Below are positions 11,418 through 23,337 of a stretch of 64,000 bases of DNA, in pieces. Numbering within the stretch: position 1 is the first letter of the stretch; each line of letters opens with the position of its first letter. Location of the stretch: contig JAQOOI010000079.1 of the NCBI GenBank assembly GCA_028554645.1, positions 310,001-374,000 of the forward strand, in the 5' to 3' direction. The position numbers and the translations under genes are program-made. The notes beneath the pieces are model-generated. The model ran no database searches, was not told the DNA's origin, and saw only the letters and a program-made list of their open reading frames with translations. Source of the stretch: Omphalotus guepiniiformis (taxonomy: Eukaryota; Basidiomycota; Agaricomycetes; Agaricales; Omphalotaceae).

Positions 11418-12426
11418 CTACAGTGTGACTAGTCGAGTTCTCCTAACTTCTTCAGCTTCTGCACCGAAATAGCGCGATGTTTCGAAACTCCAGCTACAGA
11501 TAAAGAATCATCAAAGTAAATGAATGACATGACAGTAAGGCCTGATAAAACGTACTCGAGATTTCCTCTCACCCAATACCCCGCAGCTTCAACATACTTC
11601 TTCACACCAGCATGAACATCAGGTCCCCAAGTATTCTGAGCCTCTGGATCCGCGAAAAGGCACTCTCTCATGGCCAGATATTTATCCATGAGCACCTTGA
11701 TTTGTTCACCAACGTATTCACATGCAGCTTGAAGAGACATTTCTTTTTCCTTCATCAACACAGTCACAACGTTACTTCCTTCCAGACCATTCGCCACCTC
11801 CACCTTATAAGAAAGTAAATCCTAAAAGCAAGACAGACTCGGAACTTTAGCACAAGGAACACAAACACCTGCAAGCTCAGGCTGTGCTTCACTAGTAGGG
11901 AATAAGATTCTTGTTCAAATTCTTGCTTACATTAGACCAACACACCATATCCACCGCTGCGAAATACATCTCCATGAATGTCGGGATCTCAAAGACAATG
12001 TCCGGTAAGTTGATGCCGAGTGCGTACTCAAATAGCGAAAAAGAAAGTGGTACAGCACTACTTTTGCGTCGAAGTGGAATGAACGATTCAAGAGTGGGAA
12101 CATTGCCCTGCTCACGTAGCTGGGCTTCCATACCTACGCAGGTAGCGTAGTCAATATACGCATTGATGATCCGTTTGTATGTTTGCGGGTTAGCACCAGT
12201 GAAGAGACGTTTCGTAAAACTAATTGAACAGAAGGTTAACGGTACACAAAAAAGAAACAAAGAAGACCGGAAGCACTTACTCTCTGGTAATCTTGTATAT
12301 CTTGTCAGAAGATTCATATACATAATCAGGATCTTGAAATGCTTTCAGGAAAGCTCCCATAGTAGCATGAGCATCAGAGCCACTTTGGCCATCCGTAATC
12401 TCATCGCTGAAGAATAATACATACAA
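11418..12426 (-). pseudogene. Sesquiterpene synthase, 3' part (split gene)
   Basis: C-terminal two-thirds of a class I terpene synthase (cyclisation of farnesyl diphosphate; cytosolic by family). Exons on the minus strand are 12426-12281, 12219-11931, 11821-11556 and 11493-11418, all joining in frame. The first begins with LYVLFFSDEITD, the metal-binding Asp-rich motif (DEXXD). The NSE motif forms across an intron as WSN|DLLSYKVE. The end reads NLDWSFETSRYFG with the conserved RY pair and then TRLVTL. The N-terminal ~95 residues are missing here but are encoded at 44995-44713 on the same strand, 32 kb away. Listed as a pseudogene because I cannot find a clean splice rejoining the two; if the 32 kb were spliced or excised precisely the gene could be whole. 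Confidence 0.85.
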
Positions 12427-12499
12427 CTTTGCAAGTCAAAAAACACAGCAGTCAGTCAAAGTCATATTTGGTTTTATGCAGGCGGACAACACACAAAAT

Positions 12500-13230
12500 C
12501 ACGAGAAGTGTAACTACTTTGTTCCGTGAAACTTAGATTGTTAAATAGCACTTGAAATTCTGTTGAAACCGGTTGAAATATTCCTGGAACTTCTTCGATC
12601 TTTGCGGAATTGTGTGAGAATTGGTCCCCTCCACACTGGATGGATTTCAATGGAACTCACTCTAACTTACTGAAATCGTGAGGAACGTATCCTTGCTCTG
12701 CCGCACTTCTTTCAATGAAACTCGGTGATCACTGACTGAAATCGTTGAAATACAACTGAACTTGACGGCTAGCAAAACCTACTGAAATGTTACCTGAATC
12801 AACCACCACCGATTGTATGAAAACTTTGGTTATATGGGGGGAGATACACTGAAACAGGTAAATGTAAGGGGTGGATTTAACGACGTTCCTATGAAGATCT
12901 TTGGAGGAAAAGCAGGGGAATACAATGAAAAACTGAAAGATAAGGAGCGGAATTCATGACCTGCGTATCCAACTTGAAGAAAACAGGGGGTACACTGAAA
13001 AAAACACGGGGGGATACAATGAAATATTCAGATATAAGCACAGGCATTCATGACGTCCCTATGAAAACTTCGAGAATATTGGGGTTGCGGGGTACACTGA
13101 CTCGGAAACTCGGTAATGTAAGAAAAAGACCTCACGACGTTGCGATGAACACCTCAAGAATGGGACGGGGGTACACTGGAACAAAATGTAAGCTGTGAAA
13201 CCTGGGGGGATACACAACGAAGTACTTACC
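12500..13230 (+). repeat. Left-end GAAA/GGAA-rich repetitive zone
   Basis: Irregularly spaced TGAAA, GGAAC, GGAAT and TGAAAC words at intervals of about 10-25 bp, plus diverged longer units around a 'gggggatacaatgaaa / gggggtacactgaaa' block (12840-13210). No coding frame is supportable. Confidence 0.6.
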
Positions 13231-13231
13231 G

Positions 13232-13813
13232 TTACAAGGACGCAGCGCGAGACATTACTGGGCGGATCAAGTCTCTGACGACGTGCGCTGCCGAGCCTCT
13301 GAATTCAAAGAGCTCATTGTGCCTTCGGCGGCAGTGTGCGCAAACCTCCCGGGGCCGGCGTGTGCATATGTCGTCCAGCATCGCATGACAGATGTGTTCT
13401 GAAATGTGGTCAGTGACGGCGGGGTTGAAAAACGACGACGTGCCTGCACGAATGTAGTGGCGGGCGTGAACTGCGAACCACCACTTATGATTTTGCCCCC
13501 TACACTGCCTTGCCCACTCCCGTCTTCGCCGCCGAATGTTTGTTGTACGACCAACCTTGAACAGCTTCGTCCCGACAACGTGAAACACGTATAAAAAACC
13601 TGGGCGGTCGAACGGATACACCCGTTGACACGCTACGCGTACGGGCCTGCAATACATGTGGTTGATAAGAAAAACAAGTCGTCGGGATGGTCTCGCGACA
13701 AAGAGAGTTAAACGGAATGAGCGATGAAAGCAGTGCGTCGTGAATAAGTGGTGGGACGCTTCTACGACGCAATGAAAATAAATAAAGAGCGGCACAAACG
13801 GAGAGGCAGTCAA
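13232..13813 (-). CDS. GIY-YIG / T5orf172-like protein, 193 aa
   Basis: Single frame. Near residue 70 it has PGFLYVFHVVGTKLFKVGRT followed by a basic stretch (TNIRRRRREWARQC), the pattern of the T5orf172 (MUG113) branch of the GIY-YIG nuclease superfamily: a Y-x-F/Y strand, then K-x-G-R-T. Downstream it has EHICHAMLDDICTRRPRE then CAHCRRRHNELFEF, the C-x2-C / H-x-E-x-F segment seen in fungal members. The proteins are presumed DNA nucleases, often in or near mobile DNA. The N-terminal ~25 codons lie in a directly repeated segment (see 13740-14045), so the true start may be internal or in another exon. No stop or shift interrupts the domain. Confidence 0.65.
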   Translation of the reverse strand: MTASPFVPLFIYFHCVVEASHHLFTTHCFHRSFRLTLFVARPSRRLVFLINHMYCRPVRVACQRVYPFDRPGFLYVFHVVGTKLFKVGRTTNIRRRRREWARQCRGQNHKWWFAVHARHYIRAGTSSFFNPAVTDHISEHICHAMLDDICTRRPREVCAHCRRRHNELFEFRGSAAHVVRDLIRPVMSRAASL

Positions 13814-14045
13814 TTAAAAGAGGTGCTGAGGATGCGATTGAGGGAGGATGTTGAGGTACTCGCCACTCACCAACGGAGACTTGAAACCAACAAAGAAATG
13901 AAACTGAAGCTGTTTAGGGTGCCGTGAAGTGGTGGGACGGACTTCTAGGCGACGCGACGAAAAATTAAGAGCGGCGCAGATGGAGACGCGCTCAATTGAA
14001 AGATTTGCCGAGGACGCGATTGGGAGAGGATGGCGAGAATGCGAC
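13740..14045 (+). repeat. Direct repeat, two diverged copies about 187 bp apart
   Basis: 13740-13860 and 13925-14045 share 'agtggtgggacg', 'agagcggc.ca.a.ggaga', 'tcaattgaaag/aaaag' and 'gaggacgcgattg/gaggatgcgattg'. The first copy overlaps the start of the GIY-YIG-like frame. Confidence 0.65.
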
Positions 14046-14429
14046 CTATGCACTGGATTGAGCCCCGCTGAGGTAAAAAGTTCGATGCTTTTTCAAGAAA
14101 ACAACTACTTGAGTTACATAAAACTCAGAGCTGACCGAAGCTGAACGTGAACGGATTTATTTACCTTCGCACATTGTACAGTTAGGCACATTGTACATTT
14201 GGACGAGTTTGGAAATGTATCGCTCACTCACAACCTTTGTGAAACGGAGCTAGCAAACACCTAGAAGAGACTTTTGTCAGATGGATGACAACAAGCTTTC
14301 AGAAATAGAAATTAGCCACTCACGATGCCTTTACATAGCTTGACATAGAATAATAGGTAAAGTACATACTATATGACCTATAAATGATTGTAGCGAAGCG
14401 TTCGTCGGCCCTCGGTTGACATCGCAAGT

Positions 14430-15400
14430 GACTTTGGATTTGTAGTCAGATTCCTGCCGACACTCAGTTGTGGAACCGACAATTCCTGAGACGTGCAAAG
14501 CAACAGGGGTGTTCATGCGGGGCACAGTCAGGACCGACGATACCTGACAACGAAAACCCAGTGGAGAGAACACAATGGAACAGGGTGGGATTGAGGGGAA
14601 ACTCAGTTGGAACCGATAATAGCTGACACCCGCCCGCTGCATCGAAAACCCACTGGAGGGAACAGGATGGAACAGGATGGAACAGGGGGGAACCGAGGGG
14701 GAACCGAGGGGGAACTCAGTTGGAACCGACGGTTCCTGACACCAGCTGCAATGAAAATGCATCCTTGAAAACGCAATAGAACAGGGTGGAAATGAGGGGG
14801 AACCGAGGGGGAACTCAGTTGGAACCGACGATTCCTGACACCAGCTGCAATGAAAATGCATACTTGAAAACGCAATGGAACAGGGTGGAAATGAGGGGGA
14901 ACTCAGTTGGAACTGACAATTCCTGCCACCAGACCCAAGGGAAATCCACTGCTGAAATTGCAATGGAATATGGTGGAGATGTAGGAAATCCTTCATGCGG
15001 GAGCATCACCTAGATACATTGTTAACTTCAGCAGATGAAGGACGAAGATCATGTGGAAATCTCGCCAAACATCCGCATCTATACAACCTCGGCTGAAAAC
15101 CTCAATTTGAGCAGTCTTGCACTGAATTGCGGTTAACATGCATGGAACCCAAACACTCATGCAACCGGTTAGTCGACTTCGGTATCGTTGGTGAAACCAG
15201 GCGGAATTGTGTTGAGTTTTGCAAGTGGATAAGCGGCAGCGCCCCTGAAAAAAACACCTGGAACGAAACGGAATAGACCGAAATCACAATGACATCTTAC
15301 AAGTGAATAAGTGACAGTGCCACTGAAAAAACCTGGAATGAAGCGGAATGGATTGAAACTCAACATGAAATCCTACCCGGGACACACCGTCTGTGAGGTA
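14430..15400 (+). repeat. GGAAC/GAAA-rich tandem-like zone
   Basis: Diverged units of about 100-120 bp built from 'gggggaactcagttggaaccgac', 'attcctgacaccagctgca' and 'atgaaaatgcat.cttgaaaacgcaat'; the best copies are 14575-14930. Frames of up to 221 codons across it are a by-product of the repeats. Confidence 0.65.
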
Positions 15401-15596
15401 TGAATACATACAGTGCAGGGTGCGCGACGACGTTGACTGAAACATACAACATAGAGTTACTCTCGCCAACACATAGGGATAAAGAAAACATGAAAGAGAT
15501 TGAATTTTCGTTGCACAACATGACAATACGCCGATCTAAAAACACAAGTTCAGCCATACCATCCGGCCCCATTCGACCAATAAAAAGGGGCACCTA

Positions 15597-18500
15597 TTAC
15601 TCCACGTCGCTCCTTTCCTCTCCGGTAGACTCCTCTGACGAACTGCCATTCTCGTCCTCACTCCCTGGGTCCGACAGGGAATTACCGCTCAGAGTCGGGT
15701 CAACAAACGCTGGTCGCTCGCTGCCAGACGTAGGTCAGAACTCGTTCAGACCACTACGCGCCCAAGCCCACGTACCTATGCAGTTTCGGAAACCCTTCCT
15801 GCTCTTTGTTTCGGAACTCCAAAACGACATCAGCCAAACACTTCCCTTCAGGAATCACCCGCAAACTCTCAATTCCCGATGCCTCAAACCTCCCTTGACA
15901 TTGTTTCTCCAATGTCATGAACAACTGCTGCTGCTGCAAAGCATATGCCACCTGCCCTGGTGACATTCGTAAAGAACCTTCTTGTACATCCTTGGTCCAC
16001 TGTGTCCCGGCGAGTTCCTGTACGTGGTGACCAGCCCCCGTAGAGGGCTTCCACGTCGTTTGCTTTGATATATCACCCCACACTTGAGCCATTTTCTGGA
16101 ACGTCTTGATACACCTATGAAACTCGGCGTGTTTGATTTCGAGAGTCTCTCGCCACCGCTCGAACTCAGCTTCGTCCCTGAAGAATTTGACTCGGTCCTC
16201 TGGTTTCCAAGAATCAATCACCTCATCACCGAGTGCGAACAATCACTTACGCTCCCTCGCCCATTCTTCTGACTCAACATCGTTGGCAGTTACTTTCCAG
16301 ATGAAGCCATCAAGTATAGCCCCTGACATTTTGGAACCCTCCACGTGCGCGCCTTCGATTTTCCGCTTTTTCAGCGGGCGTCTGCCTTCGCTATTATCGT
16401 CGTCGTGGTCCGAGTTTCCCCGTGCAGGTGCTTATGCTCGACGTCAATCAACTCAGTCAGCAGCGAGTTTAGAGGTGACGCACCGGTACGGCGTGACATT
16501 TGGGTCCCAAAATGCCCTATAGCCTCTGTGTACAGTCAGCCCCTGCCTGACACCGCAGAGCAACAAGGTGCCCACCTCGACCTCCAACCCCTTGTCCCCT
16601 CCTCCTTTTCTCAGATTGAGCCATTGTAATGCCCCCGCCAGACCGACCCTGGAACCCTGGCCTCATTCGCCACAGACTACCATCAGCTCTGAGAGAGTCG
16701 CCCAAAGCACGTTTGACATGCGTTGGCTTTCTATACGTGTCTTCCACCGTCAGCTTTGGACAGGCGGTTGATTTTTCCTCGATCGCCCCCAGGGCCACCA
16801 ACGCGCTGCGGTGGCGGTTGTAGTCTTCCAATTGCTGCAATCTCACACGCTCGAACCGCTTGATTTCCTCCGTGCTCCTGGTGTTCTGCTCCTGACCTCT
16901 GTTGTGCACGTTCTTGTTATCAAAGATTGCCGATAACAGTCAGACGGTCGCCTGTAGTGCCAGGATGAGCGACCAGGCCCCTGCCTTTCGCAGCAATACC
17001 TCCCGCTCCGACACCTCCTCCATTCCTGAAGCAGCACGCTCCATCAACGGGAGATCTGAGGGGAGAAATAGCCTTTCCTCCTCAACATCTGTGACGGTCA
17101 ATGCTAACACTCTATCCCCCACATCCGGCATGATCACTCTCTGGCGCTCACGCCATCGGTCTATACGCCGCGACATTCGCTCTCGCATTTCTATCACTTG
17201 TTCTTCGGCATCCCTATCTGCTGCGCGTCCATGACCCTGCAGACTTCTGACTTTTCGGCGCAATGCTGCTCTGAACACACAATTAGCTCGTTGCAACCCC
17301 CTAGCAATAACTCACTGAGCATCCTCAATCTCCACACCTTCCCTCAAAAACCTCACCACCGCGGACTGTGTCGCTGACATGCCAGTCCCAAGCACACACG
17401 GTAAATCGGACTTCATCAACCGTTGAACCTCCCGACGCAATGTAGACGCTTTTCAGTATTGGTAGGATCAGGTCTCTGCCAGTAGCTATCACAGATACTG
17501 CACGTACACTCGGAGTGCTCAGTAGCATAGACTGAATGAACCACTCGTTTGTGTTTCCTGTCAAATCTTGGCGACCGATCCATGGCATTCCATTCCTCTA
17601 TCCTATCTTTATGAATGTCGTACAACGCCTGTAGATTGTTTCTCGTCTGGAAGTAACGTTTCTTCACGGTCTCCAGTTCCTTTTGCAATTGCAAACCTGA
17701 ATCTCCGCATTAGCATCGTCTCACCTCCGTTGACCGACATCAGGATGAACTCACTCATTCCCATGACTTTGCGAGTATTCCACGACAGAAACACCTGGAT
17801 AATTGCATCCTGCCGCTGCCCGTGGCTCATTTGACGAATTGACGGGCCCAGCAAATTGAGTTCGGGCCATACCAGCTCAGCAGTTTCGCCAGGAAAGTGC
17901 CCAATGGAATCTTTGTATGACGAGGAGAACAAATACATGCACATATCTAGGTGATTGCGCACATGTGCGGCCGGTATTGTAAACCGAAACGAATTCGTCT
18001 GATGGGCCAGATGCGGAAACCAACGCTTCATGCGCTCCACAACGTGGGCAGAGTAGGTGCAATTACTGTCATAGCTGAGCGGTTGATCTGGCACGGAACC
18101 CTTGTCAAACATTCGGAGTTCCAAAGCCTTCGCCAGTGCGAGATCGCTATTGGCGAATCTAGAGAGAGAGAATTTTCGGCTTGGCCTCGTGGGAACGACG
18201 GGGAAGGGAACGCACCTCTCGCCTCGCTGCATATCAACGGTGGAGTGGACGAAGATATGGTCACATTGAACGTTGATGACTCCTGTGATATCCATCCCTT
18301 TGAACTTAAGCCTATTTTGCTTTTCCATCGCCTTGATAAAACCACAGTTAGCCTTCTCCTGAACCAGTCCTTGTGAGTGCTGGCTACCCAAATTCATCGG
18401 CTCACATACCTCAGGACCTCGCCGTGGACCTGTTACACGGTCCATCTCCGCACCAGCCGTCGTCACCCCCTGATTTCCGGCCTTCTGTAGCTGTGGAACC

Positions 18501-19750
18501 TCTGCAAGGTACGCATTTTCTCGCGCAGCACTAGGGAAAACCGATCGCCCTTGGTAAAGCGAGATGTCTGTCGGATCATGGTTCTTACTATAGTGGTTGG
18601 CCTGAAAATTGCCATCTAGGGTGCGCCTGCAGGCATGTAGGTGGCTAAGAACTCATCAGCACCACTCCTGCCACCCGACATAACTTGGCCTGCGTACCGA
18701 AGTTCCACTGGCACACCAGCCCACCCTGGCTCCAAATTCACCCCTTCTTCCGGACATGTGGGACAATAGACGACCATGTTGCCTACCGGGCGGCGGGGAA
18801 AGTAGACATCAATTCCATGACCTTGCCCCAACCATTTATTGGCTCGCAGGTAGCTCCAGATGCGTGACACCAACAGGAATTTTGCATAAAATTCCTGTAT
18901 GACTCCAAGTCAGCCACGTAAAAACAAAAGAGAGTATGCACTCAACGGGAATCTCCTGGGGGTATGAGTGGTTTGTGAGCCCTGCCAGTGCTTTGCAGTA
19001 ATCGTATGCGGTGGCCTTCGAACACTCGCACAGCACCTGAAACTCTCGTAGAGCACGCAACGTGAAAGCTGTTCCTGGGTCAGTGAATGAACCCGGGAAT
19101 AGATTGGCTTCGAACAATTGCTCCCACTTTCGCGGTGGGCCGGCACACCCACAGAACTTGACTTTTGTACCGTGTACCCCATTGGTATCGACAACGGTCA
19201 GGAGCAGGCTTTGATGGGCCGCCAAGGGACAGGGATCCCCCCCATGACCTAAATGAACGGCCCAGGTCTCGTCCAAACGAGACAAATCATATCTGGTGAA
19301 GAAGGTGTCCTCCGGTCCCCAGAATTCGGCCCAATGGAAGGGGTTATGCTTGTGGGCCTGAAGGAAGCACCCTTTACAGAGCGGTCTCAACTGAAAGCAA
19401 TCCCTGCAGCGAGTGGTGCGCTCTCCTACACCGCAGTCGCACGCAGTGCCGATCCTAGGGTCTGCGGCCTTCTGCATGTACATGCACAAAATGAGCAGAA
19501 AATGAACTCCATATTGCTCCAAAAGTGTTGCTCTCTATGCACGCAATTCGTTAGCTGTTCCTTCACGACAATGACGACGTCAATTCACCCTTGTCTTGCC
19601 CTCTGTCTGGCCTTCGTTTTCACTGGCCTTCCTCTCGCCACTCTCAGGACCAGGCGTCTTAGACGACGTACTGGGAGTTGGTAGCACGTAACGCATCACC
19701 ATGGCTTTCTCAAGCTCACTCTGTGAGACCTGTCCGCGTCCTCGACCCAT
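15597..19750 (-). CDS. KDZ (Kyakuja-Dileera-Zisupton) transposase, multi-exon
   Basis: DDE-type DNA transposase of the KDZ group. On the minus strand a short N-terminal exon (MGRGRGQVSQSELEKAMVM, from 19750) is followed from 19471 by a CxC2-like cysteine cluster (CDCGVGERTTRCRDC, CKGCFLQAHKHNPFHWAEFW). Further exons carry FYAKFLLVSRIWSYLRANKW, then GNFQANHYSKNHDPTDISLY near 18610. The KDZ core follows: DITGVINVQCDHIFVHS, DSNCTYSAHVVERM, IPAAHVRNHLDMC and HFPGETAELVWPELNLLG, down to about 17800. C-terminal exons include EEWNAMDRSPRFDRKHKR and end in an acidic Ser-rich tail with a stop at 15597. The exon pieces I read are open, but not every junction was verified, so hidden lesions are possible. 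It probably mobilised the surrounding element. Confidence 0.85.
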
Positions 19751-20573
19751 CGTAGTACCCAATGTTGAGTCTGTGGGGTGTACCGTGTCGGTCGATGGTA
19801 GTTTTCTCCCAAGTGGAAAGATGAACCAGCCCGTACGATTCTCGAATCTTTCCCATAATGAGCAGTTCGTCCGCCCCGCCAGAAAGAATGCGCTTCATCT
19901 AGATCTTCGCGGCTCATAGTTCTTTGCCGGACTCATGAGTCGCTTATGTAGCCCCGGGTACAGTGCTGTGCTGTGTCAAAAATCCTGAAGGAGAGTGTCA
20001 AGCAGTTGCAAGAAAAACGCGAGAGACGGGTGCAGTCGGTTGCACCTGATCCGCCCTGACGACGGATCGATTTACCGGTCTGATCTGGAGAATTGTCCGG
20101 CTGCTCGTGGTCTGAGCGTGGGAAGTTGGAGTCTGGGTACTAAGTATGTAGTAATGTACCTTCATCTTTCTCGGAGTTTTTCGTCGGAGTCAACGACTAA
20201 GCTCCTTTCCACTAAATTTCGCTGAGTCATTCTTACACATGCATAGATAACACTCGAATTTCTTGGAGACTTAGCAGGAACATCTCCTTGCCGTGAAATG
20301 TCTTTATTTTAACATATTTATAAGTTATCGGCAGCATGTCCTAAGTATCAACGTTCCTAAGTGGCCCGAGGTGGTGCCTTGGAAGGAATACAAAATATAC
20401 TCATTGTTTGAGTGCAAGCAAGTCTCCAGAAGTGCAATAAGTTACAGCATATCAACGGCTGAACACGTAGAGGATCGATTCACCTTTGAATGCAGCAGCA
20501 CGTCATCGTTAATCAGAAGACTTTCAAAGGTAAGGATCTGCCATCGCTACTACACCGTGTTTGAGTATTGGGC
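19751..20573. other. Spacer upstream of the KDZ gene
   Basis: No gene recognised. A plus-strand frame at 20293-20706 overlaps the better-supported minus-strand gene at 20574-21130 and was not accepted. Confidence 0.4.
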
Positions 20574-21130
20574 TCACGATCCACAGCGGTGGAAAGACTC
20601 ACAATACTCCGCAACAAGGTTTCCACTGAGCTCTGTGGGGGTAGGGATGTCGAGCAACACCCGGAACGCAACAAAGCTATTCATAGTTCGTTCAAACATC
20701 CGGTAACGGATGTGGATGCGATCGAGGGCTTTAGCCAGGCGCAATTCCTCCACTGCTAGACAAAAGTCCACCCCGGAAGCGTCCAAAGTGCCAGGAGGCC
20801 TGTGGTCGATGCCTTCGAGGTTGACTAGCTGTGTGCTATTTGACGACAGGACCGCCCATCGTACGTTGAGTGAAATAACAGCAACAAAGAACTGCTCGCA
20901 GAGGAAAATTTGTTCGGGAAATCTTCGTTTGGTGTCAATTATGAAGTCCTAAGAAAGGGTTGGTCAGGATCCAAATTCAAGATTAGTAGGGTGTTTACCG
21001 CAGTTATGCCTAGAGTGCACAAATGAGAGAGTTCAGTCCGGTCAAGAGCGCCTGTGACAACAGCCACGACAAATTTTTCGCTTTTTTTCGCGACGTTCAC
21101 GACGTGTCCCTCGAAGGAGTCGGAAGACAT
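20574..21130 (-). CDS. Unknown protein, 2 exons, about 168 aa
   Basis: Exons 21130-20999 and 20948-20574 join in phase 0 across a 50-nt intron (GTAAAC ... CTTAG). The protein starts MSSDSFEGHVVNVAKKSEKF and continues through VVAVVTGALDRTELSHL, FPEQIFLCEQFFVAVISLNV and LAVEELRLAKALDRIHIRY. It looks globular, with no signal peptide or clear membrane helix, and I do not recognise the family. A GTGAGT donor near its 3' end (about 20614) means a further exon could replace the last dozen residues. It lies between the KDZ gene and the tandem array, on the same strand. Confidence 0.5.
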
Positions 21131-21534
21131 CACTGTGGGCGGCTATTGGGGCGAACCAGCGTAGTAGCGGCTCCTATGTATGCAAACAATGTATATGAAT
21201 AGTTTGCGGTGCCGGCGTCATTTGGCCTGGACCGAACCCCTGAACCGTCTATTGAGATTGAATCGAGGAAGAGAGAGTCAGAGGGGACGTACCAGTATAA
21301 TTGGGGTTATGTGCGAACTGAAGTACCGACATACACCGAATCAATACGGAGCATCATTGTAAAACCATCAGTCCAGGCGAGATAGTGGCACATGGACCGG
21401 AATAAAGACGAACCGCTCTCAAGGCTCAGTCTGACCTAGTCTGACCCAAGGAAGACGTTGACAACAAATGCTGATGGGGTTATAATGAGCAAAAAAAAAC
21501 CTGAGGCTAATAACTGGCTAATACAGTCCTCAAG

Positions 21535-22185
21535 CTAATACATTTGATACTGATATTCAAGTTCTCTATTGTCTCGTGCGCCCCGAAGTTCGTTCAACCC
21601 GGCGTGCACAGCCCAGTGTATACACTCCTCGAACCAGCGCACCACATCTGTCATGGTCTTCAAGATTGTCGTCACTTCGCGCCATGTCTCTGCAGATGGA
21701 CCCATTGATTCAACTTTCGTAGCAGCTCTCGAAACCTTCATTTGAAGTCGGAGTAATGTATGATGGGGTCTGATGAGATACTGCAGCACAAGACGTTTGC
21801 GATTTTCAGGATGTACTGAGCACCTGTCAATCAGCGCTTGAACAGAGCGATCGAGATGTACAGCAGGGTTGTCTTCGATTTTTGAGTCCCATCGTGATTG
21901 GACGCATCGTATATAGCTGAGCTTTTGCTTGATCAAGCGGCTGCAATTAAAGCGTTGAGCTAATCGGAGAGTGGCGTTTGGAGGGAGGTATGTACAGACC
22001 TAGGATCAGCACCTCGCGTCTCAATCCAGTTTTTACGTTTTTCTGTACGCCTATAAGATATATTATCGGCCCTTGAAGTACTTGAATCGATACAAGACTC
22101 ACAATCTTTGTGCCTCGAGTGCATCATCAAGGTCTTCTGCCGCACGTCTTTCCCGCCTGTGGGCATTGATAGCCTCGCGGTTCCT
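21535..22185 (-). CDS. Unknown helical protein, 3' exons (partial model)
   Basis: Two exons join in frame. One begins near 22185 after TTTCAG and encodes NREAINAHRRERRAAEDLDD and ALEAQR. After a roughly 170-nt intron the other encodes RLIKQKLSYIRCVQSRWDSK and continues to a stop at 21535. The composition is charged and helical (HPENRKRLVLQYLIRPHHTL, TWREVTTILKTMTDVVRWFE). A 5' exon must exist but would lie in or beyond the 177-bp tandem array; I could not place it. The family is not recognised. Confidence 0.5.
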
Positions 22186-22332
22186 GAAATTGAAAACAAA
22201 GAGCAGTGAGCAAAAACATTCAGAGGCAAGGAAATTATTCACGCTGCGTAGTGTTTTTGGGAGTACGACCGTTGCGCTTCACGTTTCTGAGCTGCTGTAG
22301 TATATAGTTTACGTCGCGGCATTCAGAATTTA

Positions 22333-23210
22333 GTCTGAGAAGATGAGAGTCGGAGCCAAGTGTTACAAGCGAACTCAAGTGCGTAAATAGACCGTACATT
22401 GGTGGTCTGAGATTTTGCTCAGCAATACTGTTTGCATGCACCTTCTTCCAACTTGAGATAATACATGAGAAATATGTTACCAGCACTTCTGTGTAGTTTG
22501 ACGTAGATCGGTCTGAGAAGATGAGGTCCGAGCCAAGTGTTACAAGCAAACTCAAGTGCGTGTATAGACTGTACATTGGTGGTCTGAGATTTTGCTCAGC
22601 AATACTGTTTGCACGCACCTCCTTCAAACTTGAAATAATACATGAGCAATATGTTACCAGCACTTCTGTGTAGTTTGACGTAGATCGGTCTGAGAAGATG
22701 AGGTCCGAGCCAAGTGTTACAAGCAAACTCAAGTGCGTGTATAGACTGTACATTGGTGGTTTGAGATTTTGCTCAGCAATACTGTTTGCACGCACCTTCT
22801 TCAAACTTGAGATAATACATGAGAAATATGTTACCAGAACTTCTGTGTAGTTTGACGTAGATCGGTCTGAGAAGATGAGGTCCGAGCCAAGTGTTACAAG
22901 CAAACTCAAGTGCGTGTATAGACTGTACATTGGTGGTCTGAGATTTTGCTCAGCAATACTGTTTGCACGCACCTCCTTCAAACTTGAAATAATACATGAG
23001 CAATATGTTACCAGCACTTCTGTGTAGTTTGACGTAGATCGGTCTGAGAAGATGAGGTCCGAGCCAAGTGTTACAAGCAAACTCAAGTGCGTAAATAAAC
23101 TGTACATTGGTGGTCTGAGATTTTGCTCAGCAATACTGTTTGCACGCACCTTCTTCCAACTTGGGATCATACATGAGAAATATATTACCAGCACTTCTGT
23201 GTAGCATGAG
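22333..23210. repeat. 177-bp tandem array, about 5 copies
   Basis: The block 'gtctgagaagatgaggtccg' starts at 22511, 22688, 22865 and 23042 (exact 177-bp steps), with a diverged first copy at 22333 (178 bp). Interior copies are nearly identical and edge copies more diverged. 177 is divisible by three and the minus strand is open across the whole array (22235-23194), giving a 59-residue repeat containing VRANSIAEQNL and LVTLGSDLIFSDRSTSNYTE. Each copy also has the self-complementary 'ctgagattttgctcag'. Satellite or coding repeat cannot be decided here. Confidence 0.85.
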
Positions 23211-23337
23211 CTATCGTTGACAAGTGATTCTCAAGAACAATCCCGAAGCGCGGGGCCTCTTTGGCAATCGTGGAACATAGGCTGGAACAACTGATACATT
23301 CATTGCGCATTAAATGTAATGTATAATCCCAATACAT

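Noticed and set aside
12427..12560. Terminal inverted repeat of the giant insertion
   Set aside because: Compared by eye with 44600-44712 reversed; only short shared words (taacta, aaagtc) were seen, too weak to claim termini or a target duplication.
14331..14996. 221-codon minus-strand open frame
   Set aside because: It lies across the GGAAC/GAAA repeats; the protein is a by-product of the repeated DNA (FPLGSPSFPPCS-type repeats) with no domain.
15410..19975. 'tacagtgc' words flanking the KDZ gene as inverted ends
   Set aside because: They are in direct, not inverted, orientation and are too short to be meaningful.
20293..20706. 137-codon plus-strand frame
   Set aside because: Overlaps a minus-strand gene with a clean intron; no domain in the plus-strand translation.
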